A stretch of DNA of 28,243 bases from JBEIHI01 sp964655245 (lineage in GTDB: Bacteria; Bdellovibrionota; UBA2394): assembly GCA_964655245.1 (NCBI GenBank), contig CAZZLQ010000031.1:1-28243 (forward strand). The letters are read 5' to 3'. This document shows positions 15,399 to 23,270 of the stretch, in pieces; position 1 is the stretch's first letter; each line of letters opens with the position of its first letter. A program made the translations under genes and the position numbers. Under the pieces are notes generated by a model. It searched no databases. It had not been told where the DNA came from and saw only the letters and a program-made list of their open reading frames with translations.

Positions 15399-16424
15399 CT
15401 ATCGAGTGAGGTTTGCAAAGTAATTGTCCGGCGCCGAACGTCTGAGAATCAAAAAATCCCAGATCCCCCGTAAATAACCGAGACCGTAGCCCAAATGGAG
15501 AGTCGCAATGGCTACGGGCATCATCATAAGCTCGCCAAGTCCAGAAAACGATTTGATGCTCGAGCCAAGTGCGAGAAGGATGTAGAGGCTGCCGAGCGAC
15601 AATAGCGTGATTGCCGCTGAGTAAGAAAAAGCGCTCGCACAGAGAAGAAGAAATCCTAAAATCAGCGCTAGAGGTGGGACGAGCTGCCGAAGATTGGTCG
15701 CCGTTTTGTGCTTTCGGTTTACAAAGACTTTCCAGTAACCGTACTGCTGATATTGCCAAAAGAGTCTCTTGAGACTGGATCGAACGATGTATTCAGTTGA
15801 TATGCTTTCGCAAAATAGAATCTTGCCGCCGGACTGGCGCAGTCTGAAGTTGAGATCGTCATCTTGATTTCGATGAAGACTTTCATCGAAAAGCCCAATC
15901 TTCTCAAGGGAGGTCTTTCGGTAAATGGGTACTCCCGCCGTGTCGACAAACTGATCTTTTTTGAGAGCTCGAAAGTTTCCTGCTCCTACCCCAACGGGGC
16001 TGCTCATCGCCTTTGCAATGGCATTCGAAAGAGGGCTTTCGCCCTTGTTGATAAACTGTCCACCGACACAAACAACTTCCTCGTTAGAAAGCAGGGCTTT
16101 GATGCCATCCGAAACATAGTTTGGAGATAAAACATTCCTGGCTCCTACAATACAAACAATGTCGCCGGTTGATTGTTTGATCCCCAGGTTGAATGCGTAG
16201 GGCGTGAGCTTCTTCTGGTTCTCAATCAATCTGATTGCCGGCCACCTGGCCTGCCATTGCTCGACGATCCGGCGAGAGGAGTCGTCGCTCATTCCATCAA
16301 CAATGAGAATTTCAAGTTCACCGTTGTCTAGTTTCTGCTTGTAAAGCGACTCAATGCAGGCGCCGATATGCTCAGCCTCGTTACGGCAGGGAACAATGAT
16401 GGAAATGCGAGAAGAGTTAGTCAT
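15399..16424 (-). CDS. GT2 family glycosyltransferase, ExoA-like
   Basis: A 341-residue inner-membrane glycosyltransferase with an N-terminal GT-A domain and C-terminal membrane segments (~residues 250-330), like ExoA of succinoglycan synthesis. Seen: ISIIVPCRNEAEHI (7-20), LIVDGMSDDS (40-49), and NQDDDLNFRLRQSGG, where the acidic stretch supplies the catalytic base region. The position that in ExoA-type enzymes holds the metal-binding Asp-Ala-His reads Gly-Ala-Arg (94-96) in CIVGARNVLSPNYV, so the usual first Asp is missing. The start at 16424 begins at the family's first strand; the frame is open to 16508 inside asnB. It is 29 bases after asnB and 14 before the methyltransferase gene. Confidence 0.87.
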   Translation of the reverse strand: MTNSSRISIIVPCRNEAEHIGACIESLYKQKLDNGELEILIVDGMSDDSSRRIVEQWQARWPAIRLIENQKKLTPYAFNLGIKQSTGDIVCIVGARNVLSPNYVSDGIKALLSNEEVVCVGGQFINKGESPLSNAIAKAMSSPVGVGAGNFRALKKDQFVDTAGVPIYRKTSLEKIGLFDESLHRNQDDDLNFRLRQSGGKILFCESISTEYIVRSSLKRLFWQYQQYGYWKVFVNRKHKTATNLRQLVPPLALILGFLLLCASAFSYSAAITLLSLGSLYILLALGSSIKSFSGLGELMMMPVAIATLHLGYGLGYLRGIWDFLILRRSAPDNYFANLTR

Positions 16425-16453
16425 GGTTGCTTTTGTTAACCGCCCATTCCGAC

Positions 16454-18352
16454 TTAACTTGATCGTCTCACATGCGAGTTCCAAATGGCTAGCTGGAAGA
16501 GGCTCCACAGCATAAAGCCAGATCTGTCTTCGCCCTCACGATGGCGTCTAATCACGGACTCTAGACTGGGGCGCATGATCGAGAAGTCTTTGAGAAAAGT
16601 GTCGTCGAGAAGGTAGCCGCTGAGCATCTCGGAGAGCGGCCCTCTCATCCAGCCGTCAAAGGGAACTCCGAAACCCATTTTGCGACTTTTGAGAATGTCG
16701 TCCGGTATTTTCCCTTTCATCGCACGCCTTAAGATGATCTTTCTGTTACCCCCTCGAACCTTCCATTTGCTTGGCAGGTTGATCGCGAGCCTGACTAGAT
16801 TTTCATCCAGGAGGGGAACGCGCACCTCAATCCCAGCGGCCATCGATGCTCGATCTACCTTTGGGAGATAGGTACTCGGGAGTTGCACGGTAAGATCCGT
16901 GAGAAGCATCTGTTGAACGGGCTCGAAATTCCTGAAGCGTTCGGCCGCATGGAGATAGGGAAGAAGTGGATTTGTATTCTTCAGTAGATGCTCTTGCCGC
17001 TCTAGCGAAAAAAGTCTTTCAGTGCGGAATCTTGGCGTGACGGCGCTGATTATGTGAGCCATCCTAACTCCCGCGCTGTTTTGATTCATCGCCTCAGCGA
17101 CTCGGGAGAAGCGAGCGCCCAAAGATCCCAGGCGCCTCAGAAGTGGATCAAAGTGCGTGGGCCAGAGCCTCCAGAGGCGGATTTGATCGAGCGCTGAGTA
17201 CCGACGATAGCCCCCAAAAAGTTCATCGCCCCCATCACCTTGTAAGACTACCTTTACCAGACCGTGAAGCTCCTTACACATTAAATAGATTGGCAGGTTT
17301 GCCGCATCGGCGAACGGCTCATCGTGGGCATTGGCAAGCTCTCGAATCGTCGAGCTCAGGGTACTGCCTCTGATGTGAATCTCGTGGTGAGTCAGGTTTA
17401 GGTGCCGTGCGACTCGAGCAGCCTTTGGCATCTCACTCGAATCTTTGGTGAAGTCGAAGTCGGCAGTGAAGCTTTGAAGTGGAGTCTGGCTGGCTTGAGT
17501 CGCGGCGGCAGCGATAGCAGATGAGTCGATACCTCCACTTAGAAAAAGACCAATAGGAACATCAGCCATAAGCTGTCGCTTTACGGCAAGATCAAGCGCT
17601 GTTTGAACTTCGATTGTCGCCTGCTCCAGGTCAGAAGTCTTTGGTGCTTGGATCAGCCAGTCTTCGATTTTCCACCAAGGCTCAAGGCGCTCGTGGTTTT
17701 TTTCAATAACAAGCCAGTGGCCGGGCTCAAGAGATCTAACGCCCGTATAAATTGTGCGTGCCCCGTGTGAATTTCCGTACCAGAGATACTCAGCTAAGCT
17801 TTGATCGTCCAAGCGCGTATCAACGTCACCCGCCTCAAGAACCGATTTAATCTCTGATCCAAACGCTAGGCCAAAGCGAGAGGGTGCAAAGAAGAGAGGT
17901 TTCACGCCCAGTCGATCGCGCATCAGAAGAAATCGCCTCGAGCTGGGATCCCACAGCGCCAAGGCAAAGATCCCCTCGAGTTTCTTGAGACCATCGAGTC
18001 CCCATTGATCGTAAACATTGAGAATGACCTCAGTATCCGAATGACCTCGCCAGATATCACGTCCGAGTTGGGTAAGTTCCCGGCGCAAGTCCAGGTAGTT
18101 ATAAATCTCTCCATTGAAGGTGATGATAGGACCAGCTTTGCCGAGGCGCATGGGTTGAGCGCCGCTCTCACTTAGATCTAAAATGCTGAGTCGTCGATGA
18201 CCAAGTGCGACAGGGCTCTCGATGAGTAGTCCGGCAGCGTCTGGGCCTCGCTTAGCGAGGCTGTCCGTCATGCGAGAGACGATTTCGGTTAACTCGGACT
18301 CAGTTGCTCTTTGGCCCTGATTTTCGAAGAAGAGGCCCGTGATTCCACACAT
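16454..18352 (-). CDS. asnB: Asparagine synthetase-like amidotransferase (glutamine-hydrolysing)
   Basis: A 632-residue two-domain enzyme. The N-terminal class II glutaminase begins with the processed nucleophile Cys2 (MCGITGLF) and has RRLSILDL and FNGEIYNY. The C-terminal ATP-pyrophosphatase synthetase domain has SGGIDSS (272-278) and GDGGDELFGGYRRY. Length and motifs are intact. As the fourth gene in a polysaccharide operon it may amidate a uronic acid carboxyl of a nucleotide sugar, as proposed for homologues in O-antigen loci, rather than make asparagine. That role is inference. Its ATG is 1 base after the wzx stop, with GGAG about 10 bases upstream. Confidence 0.92.
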   Translation of the reverse strand: MCGITGLFFENQGQRATESELTEIVSRMTDSLAKRGPDAAGLLIESPVALGHRRLSILDLSESGAQPMRLGKAGPIITFNGEIYNYLDLRRELTQLGRDIWRGHSDTEVILNVYDQWGLDGLKKLEGIFALALWDPSSRRFLLMRDRLGVKPLFFAPSRFGLAFGSEIKSVLEAGDVDTRLDDQSLAEYLWYGNSHGARTIYTGVRSLEPGHWLVIEKNHERLEPWWKIEDWLIQAPKTSDLEQATIEVQTALDLAVKRQLMADVPIGLFLSGGIDSSAIAAAATQASQTPLQSFTADFDFTKDSSEMPKAARVARHLNLTHHEIHIRGSTLSSTIRELANAHDEPFADAANLPIYLMCKELHGLVKVVLQGDGGDELFGGYRRYSALDQIRLWRLWPTHFDPLLRRLGSLGARFSRVAEAMNQNSAGVRMAHIISAVTPRFRTERLFSLERQEHLLKNTNPLLPYLHAAERFRNFEPVQQMLLTDLTVQLPSTYLPKVDRASMAAGIEVRVPLLDENLVRLAINLPSKWKVRGGNRKIILRRAMKGKIPDDILKSRKMGFGVPFDGWMRGPLSEMLSGYLLDDTFLKDFSIMRPSLESVIRRHREGEDRSGFMLWSLFQLAIWNSHVRRSS

Positions 18353-18353
18353 C

Positions 18354-19772
18354 TTATCTTTGCTCCGAATCGCGAAATATTCTGAGCGTCTTTGGCCCGA
18401 AAGTCCCCAAGATGATTAGCGCACAGATCGCCGCCAGTGAGGCCCGCCAGCTCATGCTCGTGTCGTTGATATCAATGAGGACGACGATGGAGGAAAGTGC
18501 TGTGAAAGTTATCAACCACCTCCAATTGAGACCGGTGAAGTTGAGTGCTGCTCGAATCTCGACCTCTCTCAGAGCGGCAAGACAAAGCATTGAAGCCAGA
18601 TACGCAATGGCAGGAGCAAGGGGGGAAAACAAGAGGCCAAAAACAACCGAGCAAATCGCCGCAACTAAACTGCTGATCAGTCCAGAGAGAAGAGCGGCTC
18701 TGACCTTTCCCGACATCGTCAGGATCTGGAAATTGACGGAGGCGATGCTTGAGATCGTTGAGGCCAAGGTCACTAGGACGAGAGTGTGATAGGCTTCAGG
18801 ATCGTTGAGAGTAAAAAGGCTAAGCCATTCCTTGCCAAAGAAACAAATCAAAATGAAACACAGACCATTCCAAAGCAAAAGAGTGTGGTTTGTCTGACTT
18901 GAAAGTTCTTTGATAGATTGAGTTTTCCCCTCTGAAAAAGCCTTGGCTGCTGACGTGCAGATAAACGGATTGAGTGCCGTGACAGCTAGCACGGTTAAAA
19001 AATTGATACGAAGAGCAACTGAAACAGAAGCGATGCTCTCCGGTAAAGTAAAGTAGGATGATGCCGTAATGCAAACTGCCGAAAGTCCTGAGTTGAGAAT
19101 CTGTGTGACACCGAGTGGTGCGCCTAATCTCAGGAGCTGCTTTGCTTGGCTCCAGTCGGAGGGAATGATCTCAGATCCCCTCCACGTTTTATAGGTCGCA
19201 CTGAGTAGAACAACGAGTCCCACTGCAGCCGCAAAAATATGCCAGAGGCCAGCGGTCAGGGCGCTATCTTGCTTGAGAAGCTTCATGGAGAGAGCGCCGA
19301 GACAAAGTATCAAGGGCACGAAAATTGTTTCATAGTAGGAGGTGACTCGTCTTTCCCCGCAGACGATGAGCGCTGAGGCGGCGGTTCGAGAGCCAGCTAG
19401 CAAGACTCCGTAGCCCAAAGCCACAATCATGATTGCCAAATCGATCTCAATAGCTCGAGGAAATATGGTCATGAGCCCCCCGATGGCTGCAACGCAGACG
19501 AGGCCCGGAACTAATCCAATCAGAGCTGTGCTGATGACTTTTTTCCTCATCAAGGCGGATGTAGGCATGAGAAACACCAGTGATTTATCGAGGCCTCCAT
19601 TCAAGATATAAAGAAGGAGAGATGCATAGGATAAGCCTATGGTTAGGACTCCGAACTGCTCAGAGCCCATTGAACTGATAAAAAAATACAGCGATGCATA
19701 AGTTAGTGGGACCTTAAGCAAGTTTGCCATGCCGAAGCGAAATGAGCTTTGAAGTACTTCCTTTATATTCAA
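18354..19772 (-). CDS. wzx: Wzx-type polysaccharide flippase (MOP superfamily)
   Basis: A 472-residue polytopic inner-membrane protein with about twelve to fourteen hydrophobic segments, predicted to flip undecaprenyl-linked repeat units to the periplasm. The N-terminal block, FRFGMANLLKVPLTYASLYFF then SEQFGVLTIGLSYASLL, is typical of polysaccharide transporters. I start at the TTG at 19772: it has GGAGAGAG 7 bases upstream and overlaps the wzy stop as TTGA, which implies translational coupling. The frame is open to 19979, but that part is hydrophilic and lies inside wzy. The first in-frame ATG, at 19730, lacks a ribosome site. Family identity rests on topology, operon position and the N-terminal signature. 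Confidence 0.85.
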   Translation of the reverse strand: MNIKEVLQSSFRFGMANLLKVPLTYASLYFFISSMGSEQFGVLTIGLSYASLLLYILNGGLDKSLVFLMPTSALMRKKVISTALIGLVPGLVCVAAIGGLMTIFPRAIEIDLAIMIVALGYGVLLAGSRTAASALIVCGERRVTSYYETIFVPLILCLGALSMKLLKQDSALTAGLWHIFAAAVGLVVLLSATYKTWRGSEIIPSDWSQAKQLLRLGAPLGVTQILNSGLSAVCITASSYFTLPESIASVSVALRINFLTVLAVTALNPFICTSAAKAFSEGKTQSIKELSSQTNHTLLLWNGLCFILICFFGKEWLSLFTLNDPEAYHTLVLVTLASTISSIASVNFQILTMSGKVRAALLSGLISSLVAAICSVVFGLLFSPLAPAIAYLASMLCLAALREVEIRAALNFTGLNWRWLITFTALSSIVVLIDINDTSMSWRASLAAICALIILGTFGPKTLRIFRDSEQR

Positions 19773-21106
19773 GATGACTCTCTCCAGCTTGAGCTTAGAT
19801 AAAAAATAACAAACGATCCGAGAAGAAATGCGCTGAATCCCTTGTAAGTCTCTATCGGGGCGCGCATGAGGGAGGGAGCGTAGGCTAAGGCCGTGACAGA
19901 AAGTGCGAGAGCGAGAGTGGATCCTGCTTTGCTCAGAGAAATTTTGGGGTCTCGAGCAATCTGATTGGCTTTCCCCCAAACCAATCCCATGATGAAGCCG
20001 CCAACGAGGGGGCCTAGCCAGCCGATATTAAGATACCAAGCTGCAGCGTGATGGATGGTGAATCCCTGACCTTGTTTTGCAAAAATGCCCTCGGAGTAAA
20101 CTTGATATACTCCTTCGGTCCGTGGGAGACCGAAAAACTGCGGAGGAATGCTGACAATTAAATCCCAAAATCCATGTCCCCACTGAATCGGCAAATCCAA
20201 TTTCAAGATTCCATAGAGCGAAAAGTGAGCAGCAAATGCCTCATTGCTGGTGAGGACATCAAAGGCCCCAATCGTAAACGATTCCCAAAGGTCTTTTTGA
20301 GAATCGAGTATGCCCTCTCCTCGTGTGCCATCGATCAGGGCAAAAATCGAAAAACCCAAAGCGGTCATGAGGGCGATCGGTGCAAAGGATAGGCGCCCGC
20401 CTGCAAGGCTAAAGCCGACGATACCTGCCAAAATTGCAGAGAGAAGCTCGTGCTTGTCTCCCATAAAAATACTGACTCCAGCCGCTAAAACAATGTTCAG
20501 GCCGATCACTAGACCAGACGCTAGTTTCATGTTCTTGAGCTGTTTCTTACTGCCAGCGAAAAAAGCACCAGCTCCTGCAAAGGCTGTCGCCAGCCCCACC
20601 TCTCTCAGTGCCATTGATAAAGAGTATCGCCAGTCGGAGTTAAGGGTCGTGAATTTCAAATAGCCAGCTGCATTCCCGACAGCGATCTCTACGAGATGAT
20701 CCTTGATCAGGAAGAGAGAGATGCCTTGGAGAGTAAGAGCAAAAACTCCCAGTTTGAAAAAGTTTAGGAATACAGGAGGCGATTCTCCGTTTGATTGCTC
20801 AGTTCTATTTGTGACGCTGTGGACTCCAGCCACTGCGGCTGAAAAAAACAAAAAGTAGCCAAACATCGTCAGCCAGTATTCATCATCTAACTGCGGGTAT
20901 ATGAGCTTGGAGGACAAGTTGGGTAGTCGCATCCCTGTGGAAAAACCTAAGCTTTCCAGGATGATGAAGGCGCTGCCAAAAAGAGAGAAATAGAAGGCCA
21001 GCAGTAATCCAAGAAGAATGGGGACGGATTTGAGGCGATACCAAGTTACGGTAATCAGGGTAAAGCAGATCGTAGTGAAGAGTATCCAAGAGGTGGCGTG
21101 GGTCAT
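19769..21106 (-). CDS. wzy: Wzy-type O-antigen/capsule polymerase
   Basis: A 445-residue polytopic inner-membrane protein with about ten to twelve hydrophobic segments and a long periplasmic loop around residues 300-370, which includes the segment with RTEGVYQVYSEGIFAKQGQGF. This arrangement, with a large loop between late membrane segments, is typical of Wzy polymerases, which are poorly conserved in sequence; the call therefore rests on topology and on its place between a glycosyltransferase and Wzx. It would join repeat units on the periplasmic side. The ATG at 21106 overlaps the upstream stop as ATGA, with a G-rich ribosome site just before. The frame is open to 21211, inside the GT4 gene. 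Confidence 0.8.
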   Translation of the reverse strand: MTHATSWILFTTICFTLITVTWYRLKSVPILLGLLLAFYFSLFGSAFIILESLGFSTGMRLPNLSSKLIYPQLDDEYWLTMFGYFLFFSAAVAGVHSVTNRTEQSNGESPPVFLNFFKLGVFALTLQGISLFLIKDHLVEIAVGNAAGYLKFTTLNSDWRYSLSMALREVGLATAFAGAGAFFAGSKKQLKNMKLASGLVIGLNIVLAAGVSIFMGDKHELLSAILAGIVGFSLAGGRLSFAPIALMTALGFSIFALIDGTRGEGILDSQKDLWESFTIGAFDVLTSNEAFAAHFSLYGILKLDLPIQWGHGFWDLIVSIPPQFFGLPRTEGVYQVYSEGIFAKQGQGFTIHHAAAWYLNIGWLGPLVGGFIMGLVWGKANQIARDPKISLSKAGSTLALALSVTALAYAPSLMRAPIETYKGFSAFLLGSFVIFYLSSSWRESS

Positions 21107-22083
21107 GATGCCCCCAGCTTCGTTAGCCGAGTATAAACTTCTGAAAGTCGAGCGATCTCCGTTGGCTTGCTGAGGATATCCGCCTTGCTGCGACCATTCG
21201 AGCGGCGGCACTCACGAAGAATTGTAACCACTTGGCCTGCAAACGCATGAGCGTTTCTCTCAACGACTGCTGATGGAGCGATTCCTTCGAGAAGATGCCT
21301 GACGTCACCAACGTCCACGCTGACAACCGGCAGGTTGCAGCAGATCGCCTCTTTGACCACGTTGGGGGAGCCCTCCGTCAAACTGGCTAGTACCAAGCAA
21401 TCGGCAGCCGCCATAAAGAGGGGCATCTCTGTCTGATCTGTGGTGCCTGATAAGATAAGAAGCTCGGCATCTGGAGTCTTTTCTTTGACAATTTGAAACA
21501 TTGCTTCAACGAGTGCTTGTCCTTTGAGCCCTGGGCGACCGCCAGAGCTAAACAGAATGTATTTGCAATTCGCCTTGAGTTGAAGTCTTTGGCGACATTC
21601 CACTTGTGACATTGGTAAAAACATTGCGGTATCCACCCCGCTTGGAATAATGCTTAGCTTTTCTGCTTTAACAAAAAACAGTTTTTCGCTCAGACCGCGA
21701 CTGACGCAGATGACGTGATCACAGAGTGATGCAAAAGCTCTCGATGTAAGGGCTGAGATTCGGGATGAGAGTGTTTTTGCATTGTTGATATCGGAGCCTC
21801 GAAAGGTGACAACCAAAATGGTTTTGAAAAAAAATTTAGCATAGAGTCCCAGCAGAAGATTCACTCCTCCGTACTGACAGTGCACAAGTGCAAAAGACTT
21901 TTGCTTCAAGAGTCGATGAAAAGAGAGAAAGCTGCGATAGAGGCCTCCGAGGCTTCGTCGCTCAGCAAACCAAAACACCTCCTGCTGAAAACGAGAATCT
22001 AACCTTCCAATGGTGTCGCGAATAAATTGATAGTTGCGGGTATTCTGAGCATCTGGAACAATTTGCAGGAGGGGTTTGCTCAT
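21103..22083 (-). CDS. GT4 family glycosyltransferase
   Basis: A 326-residue soluble or peripheral GT-B enzyme, first gene of the six-gene polysaccharide operon. Seen: VVTFRGSDINN (91-101), a domain junction with IIPSGVDTAMF (145-155), and the EX7E pattern Glu237-Glu245 in LTEGSPNVVKEAI that binds the nucleotide sugar. GT4 enzymes retain the anomeric configuration. The N-terminal glycine-rich loop common in the family is poorly kept; the start is MSKPLLQIVPDAQNT. Length is short for GT4 (usually 350-400), with compact ends. Donor and acceptor are unknown. It is divergent from the wzz-like gene across 49 bases. Confidence 0.9.
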   Translation of the reverse strand: MSKPLLQIVPDAQNTRNYQFIRDTIGRLDSRFQQEVFWFAERRSLGGLYRSFLSFHRLLKQKSFALVHCQYGGVNLLLGLYAKFFFKTILVVTFRGSDINNAKTLSSRISALTSRAFASLCDHVICVSRGLSEKLFFVKAEKLSIIPSGVDTAMFLPMSQVECRQRLQLKANCKYILFSSGGRPGLKGQALVEAMFQIVKEKTPDAELLILSGTTDQTEMPLFMAAADCLVLASLTEGSPNVVKEAICCNLPVVSVDVGDVRHLLEGIAPSAVVERNAHAFAGQVVTILRECRRSNGRSKADILSKPTEIARLSEVYTRLTKLGAS

Positions 22084-22084
22084 A

Positions 22085-22113
22085 TTGTGATCTTACCGAA
22101 ACACACTTTTATT
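22085..22113 (+). promoter_or_regulatory. Candidate promoter of the wzz-like gene
   Basis: TTGTGA (22085-22090) and TTTATT (22108-22113), each four of six matches to consensus, are separated by 17 bases and lie 20 bases before the ATG. The 49-base divergent gap must also serve the minus-strand six-gene operon, for which I see no clear promoter boxes. Confidence 0.32.
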
Positions 22114-22132
22114 TCCATAGAGATTAGAAGCC

Positions 22133-23248
22133 ATGCTGAAACCAATTGTTGAAAATAAAAACCTATTCATCACAGCCCTAGTAATCACCAGCGCGATTGT
22201 TTTGGGGGTGTGTTGGATTCTACCTTCCAAATATTCGGCGACATCAAAGATTCTCCCCACGGAGAAGCAGGAAGGCATGGGCATGGCCTCATTGCTGAAC
22301 CAGTTGCCACTAGCGCAGTTGGCGGGGCAAAGCTTGGGCGCTGATCCTGCACTGTTGATTCTGGGAATGATTCGATCTGATTCCGTTGTCTATGGTGTGC
22401 TCAAGCGTTGTGCGCCCGATTTGGATGCTTTGCTGGCGAGGGCGGCTGAGGATCCAAAAAGTCAAATTGAAGCCGCTGAGGCGGCTCGCCGGTTGTTGCG
22501 ATCAAGCTCCTTTTCTCGCGATCGCGCTGGCATTGTTGAGATCACTGCTCAAGCTGAGACGCCAGAGCGAGCTGTTTGTTTGGCCAATGGTTACGTCGAA
22601 GCTCTGAATGATTATTTCAAAGAGACAACCGTCTCTCGAATCCGCTCGAAGCGTCTGTTTGTGGAGGCTCAGCTTGATGAAGCGGTAAAAAGTCTCAATC
22701 AAATCCAGCGCGCTTTGATCAGCTTCCACGAAGGATCCGGACTGGTCCAGATCGACTCGCGGTTCTTGAGTGCCCTTGATCGAATGTCGGAGAAGCTTCG
22801 ACAGCAGTCATCTGATCAGCTCGAGCGAGGACTAATGCGAGAGCTTTTTCTTGAAAGTACAAAGTCGGGATCTGGAGAGAGCGATGCAGGGGATGGCCGG
22901 CTTTCAAAGATAAACAGAGACGATTTGGTTTCGGGTCGCAGCTCAAGAAACTATACGAATGTTGCGATTGATAAGATTCCTGCACTCAAGCTCTATTTTT
23001 TACGGGCGAAGCAAGATGAAAGAGTTGCGCTTGAGTTGGTTTCGATGCTTCGTCAACGACTTGAGCTGTTGAAGCTTGAGGAGTTGGACGATGCGCTAAA
23101 GTTTCAGGTTCTTGAGAGGGCATCTCCTCAGTTTAGGGCTGTTTGGCCGAGACCTTTAGTGGCACTTTTCTTGGCGAATATGCTCGTCATCGTCGCATTG
23201 CTCGCCCTTTTGCTCTTTTCAAATCGCCTGAAGACAATACGCGCTTAA
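22133..23248 (+). CDS. Wzz-like polysaccharide chain-length/co-polymerase protein
   Basis: A 371-residue inner-membrane protein with a membrane helix at each end (residues ~11-30 and ~348-367) and a large periplasmic, helix-rich part between, the layout of polysaccharide co-polymerases. Near the first helix is PSKYSATSKILP, the usual short strand motif; the following MASLLNQLPLAQLAGQSLG and the long helices (~150-330) fit the family. There is no cytoplasmic kinase domain or Walker motif after the second helix, so it is not a Wzc-type tyrosine kinase. It would set chain length or help Wzy. It is transcribed away from the operon and converges with the exporter gene. Confidence 0.87.
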   Translation: MLKPIVENKNLFITALVITSAIVLGVCWILPSKYSATSKILPTEKQEGMGMASLLNQLPLAQLAGQSLGADPALLILGMIRSDSVVYGVLKRCAPDLDALLARAAEDPKSQIEAAEAARRLLRSSSFSRDRAGIVEITAQAETPERAVCLANGYVEALNDYFKETTVSRIRSKRLFVEAQLDEAVKSLNQIQRALISFHEGSGLVQIDSRFLSALDRMSEKLRQQSSDQLERGLMRELFLESTKSGSGESDAGDGRLSKINRDDLVSGRSSRNYTNVAIDKIPALKLYFLRAKQDERVALELVSMLRQRLELLKLEELDDALKFQVLERASPQFRAVWPRPLVALFLANMLVIVALLALLLFSNRLKTIRA

Positions 23249-23270
23249 GGCCGCTCTTCTACTTAAGCGC
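23241..23270. terminator. Inverted repeat shared by two converging stop codons
   Basis: GCGCTTAAG (23241-23249) and CTTAAGCGC (23262-23270) form a perfect 9-bp stem with a 12-base loop. The stop codon of the wzz-like gene (TAA, 23246-23248) lies in one arm and that of the exporter gene (TAG, 23259-23261) at the loop edge. No T-run follows on either strand, so termination would need another factor. It is probably a two-way transcription barrier or mRNA end protector. Confidence 0.5.

Noticed and set aside
15385..15759. N-terminal extension of the methyltransferase frame
   Set aside because: It overlaps the GT2 gene in another frame and has no methyltransferase features; the ATG at 15384 fits the operon spacing.
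14680..22083. Recent horizontal transfer of the six-gene operon
   Set aside because: No mobile genes or flanking repeats are seen, and base composition does not differ clearly by eye; I could not compute it.
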